From: JANNHK01 sp034408875 | GTDB lineage: Bacteria > Actinomycetota > Acidimicrobiia > IMCC26256 > PALSA-610 | DNA length: 24,065 nt | Direction of reading: 5' to 3' | Assembly: GCA_034408875.1 (NCBI GenBank) | Contig: JAWXCJ010000032.1 | Span: 1-24,065, forward strand | In this document: positions 15,652 through 23,299 of the stretch, in pieces | Layout: each line of letters begins with the position of its first letter | Numbering within the stretch: the stretch's first letter is position 1 | Program-made: the position numbers and the translations under genes | The notes under the pieces: model-generated | Databases searched by the model: none | What the model saw: only the letters and a program-made list of their open reading frames with translations | Told to the model about the DNA's origin: nothing

Positions 15652-16155
15652 CTACCCATCCGCCGGTGGAAGGCCGGCACGGACGACGTCGGCGAACTTC
15701 CCACCGATCATGTATGTGATCCGTTCGATCCGTCGGGCGATGCGCCACCCGGTCTCGACCCGGCAGTAGACGTCTTCGTAGACGGCCCCCACATCGAGGA
15801 TCTCGGCCTCGCCCTCCCACTCCACACCGTTGCGGTTGAAGACGTGCACCCGTCCGGTGGCCTCGTCGTCGGAGACGAACCGGATCTCGTGCGTCGACGT
15901 CGTGTGCAGGCAGAACGTGAACACCGCCAGGGCGTCCGGCATCCAGGCCGCCACCTCGGCCGGTGTCCCGGCGATCCCCCCGGCGGCGGTGTAGTCGACG
16001 TGGCCGTCGGGAAGGAACAGCCCCTCCCACCGAACCCAGTCACGATCGTCGACCGCATAGGCGTAGGCCGTGACCAGGTCCTCGATGGCCATCCGGTCGG
16101 CGACGCGACCGGCATCGGGAACCACCCCGTCGGACGACGTCGGTCGTTCGCTCAT
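15652..16155 (-). CDS. SnoaL-like / NTF2-fold protein
   Basis: The ATG at 16155 is chosen because GGAGG lies four bases upstream. An ATG at 16188 overlapping the kinase stop (ATGA) is an alternative adding 11 residues. The 167-residue product has the SnoaL_4 pattern. It opens with a helix, RVADRMAIEDLVTAYAYAVD, and DWVRWEGLFLPDGHVDYT (the buried Asp/Tyr pocket residues). A strand block around CLHTTSTHEIRFVSDDEATG comes next, then VYEDVYCRVETGWRIARRI. This cone-shaped fold is found in cyclases, isomerases, dehydratases and small binding proteins, so the reaction cannot be named. It sits third in the five-gene operon, after the kinase. Confidence 0.8.
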   Translation of the reverse strand: MSERPTSSDGVVPDAGRVADRMAIEDLVTAYAYAVDDRDWVRWEGLFLPDGHVDYTAAGGIAGTPAEVAAWMPDALAVFTFCLHTTSTHEIRFVSDDEATGRVHVFNRNGVEWEGEAEILDVGAVYEDVYCRVETGWRIARRIERITYMIGGKFADVVRAGLPPADG

Positions 16156-16187
16156 GTTTCCTCCATCTGTCTCCTCCATCTCACCCA

Positions 16188-17282
16188 TCAGATCGGCGGG
16201 CCGGCCTCGACGGCCGCGACGGCATCGAGATCCGCGACCGCGGCGACCATGCGCTCGATGTTCGCGGTCGTGATGTCCATCCCGTAGTTGGCCGGCGGGC
16301 AGATGAGCCACCCGATCACGAGCCCCCAGATCACTGCTCGGCGGCACCACTCCCAGGCCTCGTCGGCAGCCGGGGCGTCCGCGACGCCCATGCGGGCGAG
16401 CTCGTCGACGTAGCCGGCGACGAGCGCCGGTCCGTGCCGGCGCCGCACCTCAGGCGGGAGCGCCGTCGAGAGGAGGTAGACGACATCGTGCGCCCAGCAG
16501 CCCCTGACCTGCAGCTGCCAGTCGAGGAGCCCGCCACCGTCGGGGAGCAGGTAGGTGTTGCCCAGGTGGGTGTCGCCGTGGAGCAACGTGACCGGCGCCG
16601 CGGCGAGGACGGCGCGGGACCGCTGGAGCACCGACCACAGCTCGTCGAATCCGAGCCCGAGCGGAGCGAGCAGGTCCACCTTGAACGGATGTCGGGCCAG
16701 CTGGTCGGCGATCAAGGCGTGCCCGATGTCGTCGAGCAGCGGGGCCATGCCGCCGACGAACGGCGTCGCCACCCACGAGAGGTCGGCGGCGAACCGAGGC
16801 GAGCGCCAGAACCGGGCGTGGAGGCGGGCGAGCTGGGAGAGCAGGGCGGCGACCTCGTCGACGGCGACCGCCTGGGTGGTGTCAGGGAAGCGGGCACCCC
16901 GCAGGGAGAGGTCCTCGAGCAGGAGCCCGAACTGTCCCGACGCCGGCTCGAACCCAGTGCCGAAGCATTTCGGCGTCTCGATGTCGAGCGTCGGACGGAT
17001 CTCGTCGTAGAAGCGGACCTCGGTCTCGAACATCTCGGCCGGTGCCCGGGGCGACGCCAGCATCGTCTTGCACAGCATCTGGGCGGGCAGGCCGCCGGGG
17101 TTGTCGCCGTAGTCGAGCACGAGGGTCATGCGGTCAGCGGTGGAGGCGATGCCCTCGCCACAGCGCTTCACCGCCACGACCTCGACCCGGTCGACCATGG
17201 TCCCGGCGTGGCGGACGGCGAGGATCTCGGTCAACAGCGCGGCGGTCACATCGTGCTCGCTGGTGGGGAAGATCGCGCTCAT
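16188..17282 (-). CDS. Phosphotransferase, APH/EcKL-like small-molecule kinase
   Basis: The 364-residue protein has the protein-kinase-like fold of aminoglycoside phosphotransferases and ecdysteroid-kinase-like enzymes, which transfer the ATP gamma-phosphate to a hydroxyl on a small molecule. The ATP lysine is probably Lys72 in MLCKTML, and Glu88 in FETEVRFYDEI is the partner glutamate. The hinge is LLLEDLS (about 120-126). The catalytic loop LLHGDTHLGNTYL (about 233-245) supplies Asp237 and Asn242. LLDWQLQVRG (about 252-261) supplies metal-binding Asp254. The gene starts 10 bp after the sulfatase stop, so they are almost certainly cotranscribed. With an S1P-lyase-like enzyme in the same operon, it may phosphorylate that enzyme's substrate. 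This is inference. Confidence 0.88.
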   Translation of the reverse strand: MSAIFPTSEHDVTAALLTEILAVRHAGTMVDRVEVVAVKRCGEGIASTADRMTLVLDYGDNPGGLPAQMLCKTMLASPRAPAEMFETEVRFYDEIRPTLDIETPKCFGTGFEPASGQFGLLLEDLSLRGARFPDTTQAVAVDEVAALLSQLARLHARFWRSPRFAADLSWVATPFVGGMAPLLDDIGHALIADQLARHPFKVDLLAPLGLGFDELWSVLQRSRAVLAAAPVTLLHGDTHLGNTYLLPDGGGLLDWQLQVRGCWAHDVVYLLSTALPPEVRRRHGPALVAGYVDELARMGVADAPAADEAWEWCRRAVIWGLVIGWLICPPANYGMDITTANIERMVAAVADLDAVAAVEAGPPI

Positions 17283-17292
17283 GGGACGCGGC

Positions 17293-19527
17293 TCACTGGT
17301 GGCGGAGCAGCCGGGCCAGCTCGGCGTCCATGTCGATCGTTGGTGGTGCTCCGGTCGCGAACCGGACCTCCACCAACGATCGTGGTGCCGGCGCGGGTGG
17401 TCGGTACTCGTCGACCACCGGGAACGGGCGTCCGTAGCCGATGGTCAGGAAGGCGCCGTCGGGAGCCCACGCCAACGGGATGCCCGCGGCGAGCGATTGC
17501 CGACCGATCAACGTGCCATCGGCCGTCAACGAGACCTCCAACGTGTCCTCCCCAACCTGGCAGTCGGCGGCCAGGACCTGCGCCGACACGGGCACCTCGG
17601 CTCGGACGATGTGGGCGCCACCCTTCCCCGCCAGGGCCCAGCACAGCCACCCGTCGGCGAGGTAGAGGGCCCAACCCGCGATCCAGTCGCCCTGCTCGCA
17701 GAGCACCCCGGTCGCGCCGGCGCCCACGCCCTCCGCGAACGAAGCGGTGACCCGGTAGCCGCCGGCCAGGAGCGGGCCTGTCACCTCGTGGATCTTGTCG
17801 CCGGGCCGGTAGGAGGGTTCCGGCGGGCTCATCAGCCACGGCAGGCGCAGGTGCATGACGCGGGCGCGGGCACTGTCGTCGAGCGGGAAGACCTGGTTGG
17901 CCTCGGCCAGCTCGGTCCAGCGCTGCACGAGCTCGGCCAGCCGCTCGGGTTCCTGGTCGGCGAGGTCGTTCCGCTCGTTGAAGTCGGCCCGGGTGTCGAA
18001 CAGCGCCCATCGATCGTCGGCGAAGTCGTGCGACCCGATGATGAGGTTCCGCTCGTTCACGGTGAGCTGGTTGACGTGGTCGGTCACCGCCTTCCAGCCG
18101 TCGTGGTAGATCGCCCGGCTCCCCCAGCACTCGTAGTACTGGGTGGTACGCACCTCGGGTGCGCGGGCGTCCCGGATCACGGGGAGGAGACTGACCCCGT
18201 CGAGGCTCATCTGGTCGATCCCCTCCACGGTCGAGGGGACGTCGATGCCGAGCAGGTCGAGCACCGTGGGGAGGACGTCGACGGCGTGGGCGTACTGGTG
18301 GCGGAGCGCACCGGCGTCCAGCCCCGGCGCGGCGATGACGAATGGATCACGAACGCCGCCTTCGAACGTGTAGCGCTTCCAGCGTCGCAGCGGAGTGTTG
18401 CCGGCGAGCGCCCAGCCCCACGGGTAGTGGCCGCTGGAGCGGAACCCGCCGAGGTCGTCGATGTGGGCGAGCTCGTCGTCGATGTCGTCGGCCTCGTCGG
18501 AGATGTAGTGGCCGAGCTGGTTGTAGCTGCCGTGCGGACCCCCTTCGGCCGAGGCTCCGTTGTCGGACACCAGCACGACGACGGTGTCGTCGAGCTCGCC
18601 CGTGGCCTCGAGGTGGTCGAGGACCCGGCCGATCTGGTGGTCGGCGTGGCTGATGAAGCCGGCACAGACCTCCATCATCCGGGCGTAGAGCCGTCGGCGG
18701 GGTTCGTCGATCTGATCCCACGGTTCGACCCACTCGGGCCGGTCCGACAGCACCGTCTCGGCCGGCACCACGCCGAGGTCCTTCTGACGCTCGAGGGTGG
18801 CAGCCCGCCAGGCGTCCCAGCCGGCGTCGAAGCGGCCGGCGTACGCCTCGATCCACTCGGGAGGCGCCTGGTGCGGTGCGTGCGGCGCAGCCGTCGCGTA
18901 CCAGAGGAGGAAGGGTCGGTCGGCGGAGGCCGCTCGCAGCTCGCGGAGCGCGGCGATGGCCTGATCCGCCAGATCGGCGTCGAGGTGGTAGCCCTCCTCC
19001 GGGGTGGCCGGCGGTTCGAGGTGGGTGTGGTCGCGGACAAGGTTCGGGGTCCACTGGTTCGTCTCCCCGTTGAGGAAGCCGTAGTAGCGGTCGAAGCCGA
19101 GCCCGCTGGGCCACATGTCGAACGGACCGATCGCTCGCTGGTCACGGGGGACGAGGTGCCACTTGCCGATGCACATCGTGGCGTAGCCCTCGGCCCGGAG
19201 GATCTGAGCCAGCGTCCCCGCCTCGTCGGGGAACTCGCCCGTGTAGCCGGGGAAGTTGGCCGGGAGGTCGGGGAGCATGCCCATCCCCACCCGGTGGTGG
19301 TTGCGTCCGGTCAGCAGGCACGCCCTCGTCGGTGAGCAGATGGCGGTGGTGTGAAAGTTGGTGAGGCGCACCCCACGCGCCGCCAGCCGATCGAGCGCCG
19401 GGGTGTCGAGGTCCGACCCGTAGCTGCCGAGGTGGGCGAAGCCGAGATCGTCCATCACGATGACGACGACGTTCTTGGCGTCGCCCCGGTAGGGCCGGGC
19501 CACCGGCTGCCGTTCGGCCGTGGCCAT
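17293..19527 (-). CDS. Arylsulfatase, formylglycine (type I) family
   Basis: Type I sulfatases hydrolyse sulfate esters with a Cys-derived formylglycine. The ATG at 19527 gives 744 residues, close to mycobacterial AtsA-type enzymes of about 790. The frame is open 144 codons upstream, but that part runs through the hipBA module 2 promoter and is not coding. Metal and catalytic residues are in place. These are VVIVMDDLGFAHLG (Asp26-Asp27), ICSPTRACLLTGR with modifiable Cys64 and Arg68, CIGKWHL (Lys122, His124), AAPHAPHQ and VLVSDNGASAEGG (Asp322, Asn323). The C-terminal 200 residues look like a beta-rich accessory domain. There is no signal peptide, so it probably acts in the cytosol. It heads the five-gene operon. 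No formylglycine-generating enzyme is encoded here, so maturation needs one from elsewhere. Confidence 0.93.
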   Translation of the reverse strand: MATAERQPVARPYRGDAKNVVVIVMDDLGFAHLGSYGSDLDTPALDRLAARGVRLTNFHTTAICSPTRACLLTGRNHHRVGMGMLPDLPANFPGYTGEFPDEAGTLAQILRAEGYATMCIGKWHLVPRDQRAIGPFDMWPSGLGFDRYYGFLNGETNQWTPNLVRDHTHLEPPATPEEGYHLDADLADQAIAALRELRAASADRPFLLWYATAAPHAPHQAPPEWIEAYAGRFDAGWDAWRAATLERQKDLGVVPAETVLSDRPEWVEPWDQIDEPRRRLYARMMEVCAGFISHADHQIGRVLDHLEATGELDDTVVVLVSDNGASAEGGPHGSYNQLGHYISDEADDIDDELAHIDDLGGFRSSGHYPWGWALAGNTPLRRWKRYTFEGGVRDPFVIAAPGLDAGALRHQYAHAVDVLPTVLDLLGIDVPSTVEGIDQMSLDGVSLLPVIRDARAPEVRTTQYYECWGSRAIYHDGWKAVTDHVNQLTVNERNLIIGSHDFADDRWALFDTRADFNERNDLADQEPERLAELVQRWTELAEANQVFPLDDSARARVMHLRLPWLMSPPEPSYRPGDKIHEVTGPLLAGGYRVTASFAEGVGAGATGVLCEQGDWIAGWALYLADGWLCWALAGKGGAHIVRAEVPVSAQVLAADCQVGEDTLEVSLTADGTLIGRQSLAAGIPLAWAPDGAFLTIGYGRPFPVVDEYRPPAPAPRSLVEVRFATGAPPTIDMDAELARLLRHQ

Positions 19528-19670
19528 CGTCGGTGGTCCGGGTGTAGTGGCGATCGGGAGAATGTGCCACAGATCGGCCGCGGCGCGGATCGGGCTCAAC
19601 TCTGGCTGCAATGCGACATCGTGACCCGGGCTGGTCGTGCGCCACCGGCGACCATGAACGACCCGATTAA

Positions 19671-19717
19671 CGGTGTTATAATACCGACTATCCCTGATAA
19701 GCGGTGAAATAATACCG
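19671..19717 (+). promoter_or_regulatory. hipBA module 2 extended -10 promoter with paired operators
   Basis: CGGTGTTATAATACCG (19671-19686) and CGGTGAAATAATACCG (19702-19717) are two 16-bp palindromes, both CGGT-N8-ACCG, 14 of 16 bases identical and 31 bp apart (three helical turns). The first contains TATAAT at 19677-19682, preceded by TG one base upstream (TGTTATAAT). That is an extended -10 promoter, which would explain the absence of a good -35. The start would be near 19689, giving a leader of about 40 nt. The N8 spacing matches that of known HipB operators. The sites also lie upstream of the divergent sulfatase operon and may affect it. Confidence 0.65.
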
Positions 19718-19729
19718 ATTAGAGTTCTC

Positions 19730-20056
19730 ATGTCTCGGCCATCGGCCCCACCGACGCCCATCCCCGTGCGCAACGCCGTGCGCCGCATCGGTGAGCACTG
19801 CGCGACGTGGCGCAAGCTCCGCCAACTCACCGTCGTCCAAGTCGCCGACCGCGCCGGCGTCAACGAGAAGACCGTCCGCCTCCTCGAGGGCGGCGGCAAG
19901 GTCAACGTCGAAACGCTGCTGCGCGTTGCTCGAGCGTTGGGCATCCTCGACGTGATCACTGCCGCGCTCGACCCCTACTCCAGCGATGTCGGTCGCCTCC
20001 GCGCCGACGAGGCGCTGCCGACGCGGGTGCGTCATCGGCGCCAGGAGTCACCGTGA
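19730..20056 (+). CDS. hipB: HipB-family HTH antitoxin, module 2
   Basis: The 108-residue protein has a Cro/cI-type HTH at about residues 14-72: VRNAVRRIGEHCATWRKLRQ, LTVVQVADRAGVNEKTVRLL, then EGGGKVNVETLLRVARALG. It would repress the operon and neutralise the adjacent HipA. A 35-residue C-terminal tail ends in basic residues (RVRHRRQESP). Its N-terminal extension and tail differ completely from module 1's 81-residue HipB, as do its operators, so cross-regulation is not expected. The ATG at 19730 has only a weak AGAG upstream. The stop overlaps the hipA GTG (GTGA). Confidence 0.88.
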   Translation: MSRPSAPPTPIPVRNAVRRIGEHCATWRKLRQLTVVQVADRAGVNEKTVRLLEGGGKVNVETLLRVARALGILDVITAALDPYSSDVGRLRADEALPTRVRHRRQESP

Positions 20057-21300
20057 GCGACCCGATCGAAGTTCACGTCGACATCGACGGAGCGACGGTT
20101 CGCGCGGGGACGCTCTACGCGCATCGCCGACGCGGTACCGAGGCCGCAACGTTCGTCTACGACGCCGACTACGTCGCGTCCGCGGGGGCGTATGCACTCG
20201 AACCCGCGCTCACGCTCGACCTCGGCCGGCACCAAACCCGGCCCGACCAACCGCTGTTCGGCGCGTTCGCCGACTGCGCGCCCGATCGTTGGGGTCGCAC
20301 GCTCATCCAACGAGTCGAGCGACGCCGGGCGAAGGAAGCCGGCAGCACACCCCGCCAACTCGGCGCGGTCGACTATCTCCTCGGCGCCCGCGACGATCTG
20401 CGCCAAGGAGCCCTCCGGTTCAGGACCGGACCGAACGCGCCATTCTCGGCCGACGGCGACTTCGGCGTTCCCGCTCTGACCCAGCTCGGCGAATTGCTCA
20501 GCCTCGCCGACCGCGCCGATCGGGACACGGCCGATGACGACGAGCTCCGGCGCCTCGTCTGCGCCGGTAGTTCACTCGGCGGCGCACGCCCGAAGGCACA
20601 CGTGCTCACCGCCGACGGACGCGTCGCCATCGCGAAGTTCCCGAGCGCGAGTGCCGACACGTGGAACGTGCCGGCGTGGGAGAAGGTCGCCCACGATCTC
20701 GCCGCGGCAGCCGGCATCGCCGTGCCTCGGTCGGAGCTGCTGCACATCAACCGACGGCATGTCCATGTCGTCGACCGCTTCGACCGCGACGGCGAACGTC
20801 GCATCGGTTACGCGAGCGCGATGACGATGCTCGAGACCGCCGACAGCGAAGACCATTCGTACTTGGAGATCGCCGACGTCGTCACGGCCGTGTCGCCGCA
20901 GGCGACCGCGGACCTGCACCAGCTGTGGCGTCGCATCGCATTCCACGTGCTGATCTCGAACACCGACGACCACCTCCGCAACCACGCGTTCTTGCACCGC
21001 CACGCGGGCCAATGGGTGCTGTCACCGGCCTTCGACGTCAACCCCAACCCAGAGCCGCCGCGGGAACTGAGTCTGGCGATCGACGAATCAGATCCCGCAG
21101 CTACCGTCGCGAACGTCCGAAGCGTCGCGAGGTACTTCCGCCTCGACGACGCGCAAGCCCAAGCGATCCTCACCGACGTCGCGACATCGGTCAGTAACTG
21201 GCGCACCGTCGCCGCGAGCGTCGGCCTGCTCGAGCGCGACATCGCGGAAATGGCGCCCGCGTTCGACGAGACAGAACTCCGCGCCGCGTTCGGCGACTAG
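20053..21300 (+). CDS. hipA: HipA-family kinase toxin, module 2
   Basis: The GTG at 20053 overlaps the hipB stop by 4 bp and has AGGAG five bases upstream, giving 415 residues. An earlier in-frame ATG inside hipB would extend it with shadow sequence and is rejected. The protein has a HipA N-terminal subdomain with PDRWGRTLIQR (about 78-87) and the nucleotide loop SLGGARPKAHV (about 174-184). The ATP lysine is in VAIAKFPS (about Lys195). The catalytic segment is ISNTDDHLRNHAFL (about 301-314, Asp306 and Asn310), and the metal aspartate is in LSPAFDVNPNP (about Asp328). The wording of these motifs differs clearly from module 1, placing it in another HipA subgroup, so its target may differ. Its stop overlaps the stop of the convergent VOC fragment at CTAG. 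Confidence 0.9.
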   Translation: MSDPIEVHVDIDGATVRAGTLYAHRRRGTEAATFVYDADYVASAGAYALEPALTLDLGRHQTRPDQPLFGAFADCAPDRWGRTLIQRVERRRAKEAGSTPRQLGAVDYLLGARDDLRQGALRFRTGPNAPFSADGDFGVPALTQLGELLSLADRADRDTADDDELRRLVCAGSSLGGARPKAHVLTADGRVAIAKFPSASADTWNVPAWEKVAHDLAAAAGIAVPRSELLHINRRHVHVVDRFDRDGERRIGYASAMTMLETADSEDHSYLEIADVVTAVSPQATADLHQLWRRIAFHVLISNTDDHLRNHAFLHRHAGQWVLSPAFDVNPNPEPPRELSLAIDESDPAATVANVRSVARYFRLDDAQAQAILTDVATSVSNWRTVAASVGLLERDIAEMAPAFDETELRAAFGD

Positions 21301-21551
21301 CACGCTCTCGTCCCAACCCCATCCCGAGGGTGAATGCTTCGGGCGATGTCGCCCCCGCGCCGCGCTCCAGACCGGGCTGGCGTCAACGTAGGTGGCAAAG
21401 GGGTTCTGACTGTCGCGCTGAGGGCATGCGCCTCGTCGCCGTTGGCGACGCTCGTCAAGAGCTCGAAGCCGAGCAGCGTGCTGTAGAAGGTGATCGCCTC
21501 GTCGACATCGTCGACCATGTAGCGGACGTTCACGATCTCATCATTCGGCAT
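21297..21551 (-). pseudogene. Truncated VOC/glyoxalase-family gene
   Basis: The first 45 residues are a normal VOC-fold start: NVRYMVDDVDEAITFYSTLLGFELLTSV. VOC proteins usually have 120-140 residues. After about residue 45 the frame turns into Arg/Pro/Gly-rich sequence with no VOC character and stops at residue 84, exactly against the stop of hipA module 2. The gene has apparently lost its 3' two thirds where hipBA joins. It starts one base after the stop of the alpha/beta-hydrolase fragment, so the two were once an operon. Its product is unlikely to work, since the second beta-alpha-beta-beta-beta unit and its metal ligand are absent. Confidence 0.7.
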
Positions 21552-21552
21552 G

Positions 21553-21981
21553 TCAGCGTCGCATCCCGAGGTCTGACTTCACGATGAGTTCGACGAGGCG
21601 GTCCGGGCGCTCGTCGGGAAGGAAGTGCCCGGCCCCGTCGAACACCGTGAATGTCGAGCCGGCCACGGCGTCGGCAATGCGCCGCCCTTCGGCGACAGGC
21701 AAGAAGGGGTCATGGTCGCCCCACGCCACGAAGACCGGGATGTCGAGGGCATCGAGCGCCTCCTTGGTTGGTGTGTAGAGATCGCGGAGGTTCCGAAGCG
21801 ACGTGGAGAAGATCGTGCGTATCGCTCGCGCCTGGCGGCGGTCGCCGACGTAGGCGCGGACGTCGATCGCGATCTTCGGGCGTCCAACCCCGCGACTCGC
21901 CAACATCCGCAACGCCGGCGGTGACATCATCATCCGCTCGACCAGACCGCCCAACGCGAAGTCGGGCGAGCTCGGGCTCAC
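21553..21981 (-). pseudogene. Alpha/beta-hydrolase, C-terminal half only
   Basis: The 142-codon frame from a GTG at 21981 encodes the last part of an alpha/beta-hydrolase. A cap-like helical segment comes first. DIPVFVAWGDHDPFLPVAEG follows, holding the triad acid in GDHDPFLP, then FDGAGHFLPDERPDRLVELI with the triad histidine. The GxSxG nucleophile elbow and all of the first half, about 150-170 residues, are missing. An in-frame TAG lies about 30 bp upstream of the GTG and no hydrolase sequence continues in any frame, because the divergent serine hydrolase gene starts there. It is a 5'-truncated pseudogene or a start misread, followed one base later by the VOC fragment. Confidence 0.75.
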
Positions 21982-22022
21982 GGGCTGCGACGGATCGGAC
22001 GAGACCGCCTAGCCTCACTGTC

Positions 22023-23048
22023 CTGGCGAACATCGCGAGTTCCGTCGATGCGATCGCCCGCGCATCCGGGTTCTCGGGAGTCGTGCGCGTCGACCGTGGT
22101 GACGAAACAGACGAAACAGAGGTGGACGCGGCCTACGGGCTCGCCCACCGCGCGCGCGAGGTTCCCAACTCGGTCGACACCCAGTTCGCCCTCGCGAGCG
22201 GGACGAAGGGGCTGACTGCACTCGCCGTCGTCAGCCTGATCGCGGATAGCACCCTCGACCTCGCAACCCCGGCGCGCTCGCTCCTCGGCGACGACCTCCC
22301 GCTCGTCGGCGACGACGTCACGGTCGAGCACCTGCTGGCGCATCGCTCGGGGATCGGCGACTACGCCGACGAGGACGCCGGCCTCGACGTCGACACCTAC
22401 GAACTTCCCGTCCCGGCCGCCAACCTCACGTCGACCGAGGCGTACCTCGCCGCACTCGACGGGTACCCGCCCAAGTTCGTTCCCGACGAGCGATTCGCAT
22501 ACTGCAACAGCGGCTATGTCGTACTCGCACTCATCGCCGAGCGGGCCGCGCGAAGACCATTCGCCGACCTGGTCCGCGACCGGGTGTGTACGCCCGCGGG
22601 AATGGGCGCCACCGCGTTCCTTCGCCTCGACGCGCTCCCCGCCCGCGCCGCGACCGGCTACGTCGACGACGGGTCACACACCAACGAGTCGCGCCTCGCA
22701 GTGGTGGGCAGTGGCGACGGAGGAATCTTCTCCACGGCCGCCGACATCGCCGCGTTGTGGCGCGCGTTCATCGCGGGCCGGATCGTGACCCACGAGTGGG
22801 TCTCGGAGATGCTGAGGCCTCGCAGCGACGTACCGTCGGTGAAAATGCGCTACGGGCTCGGCTTTTGGCTGCACGCGACGCAAGACGTCGTGATGCTCGA
22901 AGGCTGCGACGCGGGCGTGTCGTTCCGATCGGTGCACGACCCCGCCGCCGCGCTCACCCACACCGTCATCTCGAACACGACCGACGGTGCCTGGCCGATC
23001 ACGCGCCACCTCGACGAGTTGTTCAGTCACGGTCGGGACCCGCGGTAG
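22023..23048 (+). CDS. Serine hydrolase, class C beta-lactamase-related
   Basis: The protein belongs to the large family of beta-lactamase-like esterases and peptidases. SGTKGLTAL supplies the SxxK motif (Ser59, Lys62, counting from 22023) and FAYCNSGY the YxN motif (Tyr160, Asn162). VEHLLAHRSGIGDY, GSGDGGIFSTAADIAALW and RYGLGFWLH are typical family blocks. There is no signal peptide, so it is cytosolic. The start is unclear. Family-like sequence (LANIASSVDAIARASGFSG) begins at 22023, yet no ATG, GTG or TTG occurs in frame close upstream; the first standard start is a GTG at 22083. The 5' end may have been lost at a rearrangement junction. Part of this gene is duplicated at 13025-13138. Confidence 0.8.
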   Translation: MANIASSVDAIARASGFSGVVRVDRGDETDETEVDAAYGLAHRAREVPNSVDTQFALASGTKGLTALAVVSLIADSTLDLATPARSLLGDDLPLVGDDVTVEHLLAHRSGIGDYADEDAGLDVDTYELPVPAANLTSTEAYLAALDGYPPKFVPDERFAYCNSGYVVLALIAERAARRPFADLVRDRVCTPAGMGATAFLRLDALPARAATGYVDDGSHTNESRLAVVGSGDGGIFSTAADIAALWRAFIAGRIVTHEWVSEMLRPRSDVPSVKMRYGLGFWLHATQDVVMLEGCDAGVSFRSVHDPAAALTHTVISNTTDGAWPITRHLDELFSHGRDPR

Positions 23049-23299
23049 CACCTGCGTTCGTCAGGCGATACCAAGACGCTGGGCCCACCGCGGCGGCGAG
23101 ACGGGCGAGCGAATGGAGCATGGGTGAAACCCACAGGTCGGAGCGTGTGTACTCCGCTGACACCCCAGGACGCCCCGCGCCTACGCGGTCAGCTCGAGTC
23201 CGCGCGCCGGCCGAGGACAGCGGGCATCTTTGCTTCTGGTCACTCAACTGGGCCGCCGGGCGCCCTGTTCTAGTAACCAGAACGAGATTGGGGCCGGGG
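23049..23299. other. Intergenic stretch after KatG and the serine hydrolase
   Basis: A 74-codon minus-strand frame overlaps this stretch, but it extends into the serine hydrolase gene, has no recognisable domain and no good ribosome binding site, so it is probably not a gene. Just after the katG stop the minus strand carries GGGCC-TAACCCC-GGCCC (about 23290-23306), a short GC stem overlapping the stop codon, and further on a longer inverted repeat described separately. Confidence 0.4.
23234..23282. repeat. Inverted repeat downstream of katG
   Basis: TTCTGGTCAC at 23234-23243 pairs with GTAACCAGAA at 23273-23282 at nine of ten positions, with a 29-bp GC-rich centre. Nested in it, GTTCT and AGAAC form a 5-bp stem around AGTAACC. 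It lies about 20 bp past the minus-strand katG stop. It may be part of a terminator structure, although no T-run follows, or a recombination or regulator site. Confidence 0.35.

Noticed and set aside
19528..19959. N-terminal extension of the sulfatase by 144 codons
   Set aside because: The extension would read antisense through hipB module 2 and its promoter, has no sulfatase-like sequence, and the conserved fold begins shortly after the ATG at 19527.
23023..23247. Minus-strand frame of 74 codons between the serine hydrolase and katG
   Set aside because: It overlaps the end of the serine hydrolase gene and shows no recognisable motif or start context.
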